NCBI GenBank assembly: GCA_038501625.1
Contig: JAZAYU010000218.1
Location: 248,001-312,000, forward strand
Direction of reading: 5' to 3'
Length of the DNA: 64,000 nucleotides
From: Corbicula japonica
Taxonomy: Eukaryota; Mollusca; Bivalvia; Venerida; Cyrenidae
Below are positions 58,648-64,000 of the stretch, in pieces (position 1 is the stretch's first letter; each line of letters opens with the position of its first letter). Both the position numbers and the translations under genes were made by a program. The notes under the pieces are model-generated. The model ran no database searches and had not been told where the DNA came from. It worked only from the letters and a program-made list of their open reading frames with translations.

Positions 58648-60639
58648 AACAGATGTGTCAAATCGCACGTTTTGTCATTATCCAGTGTGTGCATGGGATT
58701 TGGATGCAGACATAAACTATTATGTTTTGAAAATGTGTTAGAATATGACATTGCTATTTGCATATTAACAATGAATCGAAGTAGTATCACTTTATATAAA
58801 CCGATTGTATCATCTTCCGGATATAGCGAGGTGATTGCATGGCTGCGATATAAACAATTCGTAAATAACAAAGTGAAAATGGAATTATTAGGATCATTTT
58901 AAGCAACTTCAACAAAAACAAGCAAGTTATATATTGTATGGTCATTATTGGTTGTAATACAATTTGTTTTGCGCATATATAGTGATAAATCTTTCAAAAT
59001 TGCTTTTAATCACAAGAAGGACTGGGAAATGACCCTCATGATTGTATCAAAATACTGTTTTTCTCTACAAATTAACGCTCTGATGCACGAATACATACTA
59101 GTTATATGACTCTATGACATTAATATAAAGATTATTATATTACAATATTGCTTTAAATGTATAGATAGTGTAAATTATTAAAATGTTTGAGGGGTGTATT
59201 TCGTAATGACTGTATCATCTATAGCATTATCTTACTATCATTTATAGCAAACACACCTATTTTTGTTGTATCATGTAGTGCGATCTTCGTTGAATGATTT
59301 TCCAATAATCTGTATCACTTATGGCGATGCCCATTTGCTGGTTTTATCAAGTGTATGCTTTTAGGTGTGATGGAGGAGTTCGTCTACATGTATAGTCTAT
59401 ACAAATCGGATATATTTGGAGAAATAATATATCATGGCGTACAAAAACACGAAGAGAAGAACTTTAAAATAATAAAACAGAATGATGCAACAGCAGTGAC
59501 TATATGTTATTGTTAGTTTGGAGGCTTGTATAAATATTAAACTCGGGCGCAGCTGGGCGACTGTTTAATTTTTCATACAAACCTCGAAATAAACTATAAA
59601 CTGTTTTTGTAACTGATAAATTGGCATACACACAGTTTACACAAGTCAGTTGTCAAAACAGCATTTTAATGGCTAGTACATGTATAAATGTATTATGAGA
59701 ATATGTTAGAACGCGAATTCGTTTATTTCTTTAACTGAAATCAGCAAGGGAATATACCTGGCTCTCAAGGGAAGACCTTTGTGATAGTCAATCCTTGGGT
59801 GGAAAACAAGACTGTCACATTGATTCCGTTGCTAAAGTTCCATTAGATCCCTTACTCCATGGGAAATGTAGTACGTTGTTTTTGCTGTACACTGTTTGCT
59901 ATTACATTTATTAGAATATTTCTGAAAACGAGTGACCACTGTATATTCCGATCAAATGACATGGATGTTCCAGCTGACGATGATCTACATTGGTCGTAAA
60001 TTGATTAAATGGTTTATCTTCAGCTTAAAATATCAGTATTTAAATAACTTGCTTTGCCTCAGAATTTGTATGTCACGCCTACCTGCGTATGTATTTATAA
60101 TCGTGAACCTTCAGTTTCGAAACTATTACTTTTAAAAAACCTCAGAGTATGTTTATCAAATCCAAAACATTTTGGGACGACATTAGTTCTCAGAGCGACC
60201 TGGGTGTTAACTAATGGAGTCAGGTAGATCCATTTGTTTCGTGTCGCCGCAGTAAATAAAATCACATATCTCTGTACGAAGCACTTTTAATACATGTTTT
60301 TACATCAAGCCGTTGTTCTTAAATCCGAAAAATATACTAAAATCATCTTTAAAAATCGCCATAACTGATACATATAGATCACTAGAAACATACAAATGAT
60401 TGAGTTAAAATGTTCAATAAATGATACAGTCTGGGTCGAAGCTACATGCATGTTTGGTCTAATGTTTTGATGTTTAATTGATCAGCTATGGTATAATTAT
60501 TATTGTAAGAATAAAAATGATATGTTTCATCATCGCTAGGACGAGAATACCTCTCAAAACCTGTTTAAATATAAACATTTACGCGGATTTAATAACACTA
60601 CACAGTGCAAACGGTACTTTGTGTGAGTGATTTAAGCGA
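58648..60639. other. no feature seen
   Basis: AT-rich DNA downstream of the uncharacterised gene. No convincing exon, RNA gene or repeat. Confidence 0.5.
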
Positions 60640-63291
60640 TTTTTAGCTCGACTATTCGAAGAATATGTCGAGCTATTGTACTCACTTGGGCGTCGGCGTC
60701 GGCGTCGCCGTCGCCGTCGGCGTCCCGCTTTGGTTAAAGTTTACATGCAACCTACCTATATCTTAAAAACTACTATAGCTACAGCTTTTAAACTTGGCAC
60801 ACTTGTTCATCATCATGTCCCGAGTGTGTTTGCCAAGAACCATAACTCTAACTTTCATTTTGATCAAATTATGGCCCTTTTTTGACTTAAAATTTCAGGT
60901 TAAAGTTTGCGTGCAAGCTACTGTACAAAACCATAACTTCAATACTACCTATACTACAGCTTTAAAACTTGGCACACTTGTTCACCATCATGTCCCGTGT
61001 GTGTATGCCAAGAACCATAACTCTAACTTTCATTTTGATCAAATTATGGCCCTTTTTCGACTTAGAATTTCAGGTTAAAGTTTGCGTGCAAGCTACTGTA
61101 CAAACCCATAACTTCAATACTACTTATACTACAGCTTTGAAACTTTCAACACTTGTTAATCATCATATCCCAAGTGTGTATGCCAAGAACCTTAACTCTA
61201 ACTTTCATTTTTATCAATCATGCCCCTTTTTCGACTTAGAATTTCAGGTTAAAGTTTGCGTGCAACCTACTGTACAAACCCATAACTTCCATGCTACTCA
61301 TACTACAGCTTTGAAACTTTCAACACTTCTTCATCATCATAATTCAAGTTTGTCTGCCAAGAACCATAACTCTAATTTTCATCTTGTACAAATTATGGCC
61401 CTTTTTCGACTGAGAATTTCAGGTTAAAGTTTGCGTGCAAGGTAGTTACTTTAATACTTCTTGTACTATAGCTTTGAAACTTAAGACACTTGTTTACCAT
61501 CATGACCCTGACTATGTGTGCCAAGAACCATAACTCTTTCTTTCATTTTTAATCAAATAATGGCCCTTTTTCGACTTAGATTTTCAGGTTAAAGTTTGCG
61601 TGCAAGATAGTTACTTTCATACTTCTCGTACTACAGCTTTGAAACTTAAGACACTTGTTTACCATCATGACCCTGACTATGTATGCCAAGAACCATAACT
61701 CTTTCTTTCATTTTTAATCAAATAATGCCCCTTTTTTGACTTAGAATTTCAGGTTAAAGTTTGCGTGCAAGCTAATTACTTTCATACTTCTTGTACTATA
61801 GCTTTGAAACTTATTCATCATCATGACCCTGACTATGTATGCCAAGAACCATAACTCTTTGATTTTTTTCAAATTACTACCCTTTTTAGACTTAAAAATT
61901 AAGGTTTAAAACTTTGTATACCTTTATTTTATCTTACATCAGGTTTATTTTCAAAGGCCCGTAACTCATCCTTGCTTTTTTATATTTGATTTTTGCCCTT
62001 TTCACTTGAAATTAGAATTAAGACTTATAAATAATTCTTAAAGGTTCAATTATAGTGTTTTTCATATGTAATGCTATAGAAAATGTTTAAAACAGATGTA
62101 CTTAACATACTTTGGTTGAAAGTGTTGAGTAATTGTGGGGTGGGTGGGGGCATATACTATACTATACTATACTATACTATACTATACTATACTATACTAT
62201 ACTATACTATACTATACTATACTATACTATTACTATTACTATACTATTACTATACTATACTATACTACTATAATATACTATACTATACTATACTATACTA
62301 TACTATACTATACTATACTATACTATACTATACTATACTATACTATACTATACTATACTATACTATACTATTACTATTACTATTACTATACTATTACTAT
62401 ACTATTACTATACTATTACTATACTATTACTATACTATACAATAACTATAACTATAACTATAACTATACTATACTATACTATACTATACTATACTATACT
62501 ATACTTTTACTATACTTTTACTATACTATTACAACACCATACTATACTATACTATTACTATACTATTACTATACTATTACTATACTATTACTATACTATA
62601 ATATACTACTACTATACTATACTATTACTATACTATTACTATACTATACTATACTATACTATACTATACTATACTATACTATACTATACTATACTATACT
62701 ATACTATACTATACTATACTATACTATACTATACTATACTATACTATACTATACTATACTATACTATACTATACTATACTATGCTATTACTATTACTATA
62801 CTATTACTATACTTATACTATACTATTACAACACCAGCAACACCAACACCACCATCAACAACATCAACACCACCAACAACAACAACATCAACAACAACAC
62901 CAACAACCAACACCACCACCACCACCACCAGCAACAACACTACCACCACCAACAACAACACCAACAATGACAACACCAGAAACCAGCATACCATACTGTA
63001 CTACACCAAGCCACACCACTAAAGGTGGGCAAAGATAGTGGGTTGATGGGTGTGGGATCAGGGGTGTATGGGCTGGGTTGTGTAAACCCAAAAAAATCTA
63101 CAAGAATAAATTAAGTGTAATTTATTGATTTCCTAACTTGGATTAAGAAACTTTTGTTCATGTGTGTTTGTTGGAGGCGTCATAAACTCCTGAATCACTC
63201 CCCAGTTTAAATGAAGCCCAGTTATAATGTGCTTAATAATTCTGACTTTTCGAATAGTCCAGCTTGCAGTCGTTTCCGACTGGCTCTTGTT
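60640..63291 (+). mobile_element. pearl / Helentron-associated (HINE)-like element B
   Basis: Same modules and order as 32447-35533: AGCTCGACTATTCGAAGAAT head, (CGTCGG)n, about seven ~165-175-bp core units (60735-61900), (ACTAT)n with ATTACT interruptions (62153-62815), a short CAC/AAC tract (62820-62990), then the tail with AAAGGTGGGCAAAGATAGTG and the CAGTCG-TTTC-CGACTG hairpin. The right palindrome word is mutated (AATAGTCCAG). The tail is about 95% identical to copy A by eye. Confidence 0.78.
62153..62990 (+). repeat. (ACTAT)n with ATTACT variants, then CAC/AAC tract
   Basis: Pentanucleotide array broken by TTACTA hexamer patches, followed by about 170 bp of CAC/AAC triplets. The tyrosine-rich frames are artefacts. 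Confidence 0.9.
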
Positions 63292-64000
63292 TAAAAGTAT
63301 ATTGCATAGAAAAGGTAATAACGTCTTTCAAAACAAGTGCTACGAGAATCGCATGTTGAACATGTATTTGTCGATTGGATTTTTCATTACAATACATACA
63401 AAATCTCCTCATTTTTGAACTGTTTACTATGTTTTTGTGACAAGCAGTGCGTTATATCCGGTAGATGATACAATCGGTTTATATACAGTGGGTATTGAAA
63501 CCACTTTTGTCATCAGTTATGGAGAATGAAGATATAAAAGAGGAGCTAAATGTGACTTTTATCCAATTTACACTCCATATACACAAAGCTTGATTGATCA
63601 CATTTGTTTCGTTAAACTATACAGTTGATTATGCATTGATATTTCACTCTTCTTGCTGCTTTCGTATCCTTGTGTTAAAACGGGGATTTTGTATAATATT
63701 GCATTGTATGTTTATGTTCTCGAGCATCCTTCTTGATTTTGTGTGTAGTTGCATGTCCTTAGTGTATACATTTAAAATTACTTATTTTTGAGTATTTGTT
63801 TTAAAATATCTCATGTTAATATCGTTTGATAACCTATTCCCTAAGACTTAAAGCATGTAACATTAAATAGTTTATAAAAAGCTAATCAGGTCTGTTGTTT
63901 TTACTTATTGAAGGCAAAAGTTTAAACCAAATTTTGACAGGGTCACGGATATTCGTTACTGTGATAACTACATTATTGCAGACCAAGCATGGATTCTTAT
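63292..64000. other. no feature seen
   Basis: AT-rich DNA after element B, with no supported gene. Confidence 0.5.

Noticed and set aside
60794..61427. Repetitive 94- and 152-codon frames (MAHLFIIMSRVC type)
   Set aside because: They follow the ~170-bp tandem core of the HINE-like element, restart in each unit, and lack any domain.
62083..63022. Long Tyr-rich frame
   Set aside because: Same pentanucleotide microsatellite in HINE-like element B.

Overview
The window is eukaryotic and most likely from a bivalve mollusc, probably a heterodont. This is inferred, not tested. The evidence is AT-rich DNA, intron-split secreted cysteine-rich genes with GT/AG junctions, an intronless Toll-like receptor, abundant microsatellites, and two copies of an element built like the bivalve pearl / Helentron-associated repeats. 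There are no operons, CRISPR arrays or bacterial signals. No tRNA or rRNA gene was recognised by eye.

Layout. 1-4100: gene-free, with a ~135-bp tandem array and old dispersed repeats. 4101-6872: a 2.8-kb element with ~1-kb inverted arms, a hammerhead-ribozyme-like core near each end, and a Penelope-type GIY-YIG endonuclease ORF in the centre. 5716-14436 and 14937-23489: two near-identical copies of one ~8.6-kb block, separated by exactly 500 N. Each carries a Toll-like receptor gene on the minus strand, intact in the second copy and frameshifted in the first. The pair looks like uncollapsed haplotypes more than a true tandem duplication. 24655-26510: a three-exon secreted VWC-WAP protein gene. 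26511-37569: no confident gene; it holds a TIR element, dispersed repeats, and a 3.1-kb pearl/HINE-like element with long microsatellites. 37570-48400: a nine-exon secreted protein gene made of tandemly duplicated 38-residue VWC/pacifastin-like modules. Its intron 7 contains a 6.5-kb second inverted-arm element (40503-47026), which carries a broken SET-domain methyltransferase gene and a nested 1.1-kb foldback repeat. 50717-58647: an unrecognised multi-exon gene with two possible C-termini, interrupted by minisatellites and a 1.07-kb tandem duplication that cut through a MITE. 60640-63291: a second pearl/HINE-like copy.

The most interesting observation is that the elements at 4101-6872 and 40503-47026 look like members of one class. 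Both have inverted arms, the same terminal order of motifs (a terminal AAAGAGT...CTG block, a GGCC-stem/GAAACGT hammerhead-like core, GACGTC repeats, CGCGCCA, ATCAATTA), then simple-sequence DNA, then unrelated cargo: a GIY-YIG nuclease in one and a SET-domain protein in the other. This suggests a Penelope-related foldback platform that can carry cargo genes. That reading is inference and testable. The host genes here (TLR, VWC-WAP, VWC array) are all secreted or surface proteins of types common in mollusc immunity and extracellular matrix, but nothing in the sequence shows that they act together.
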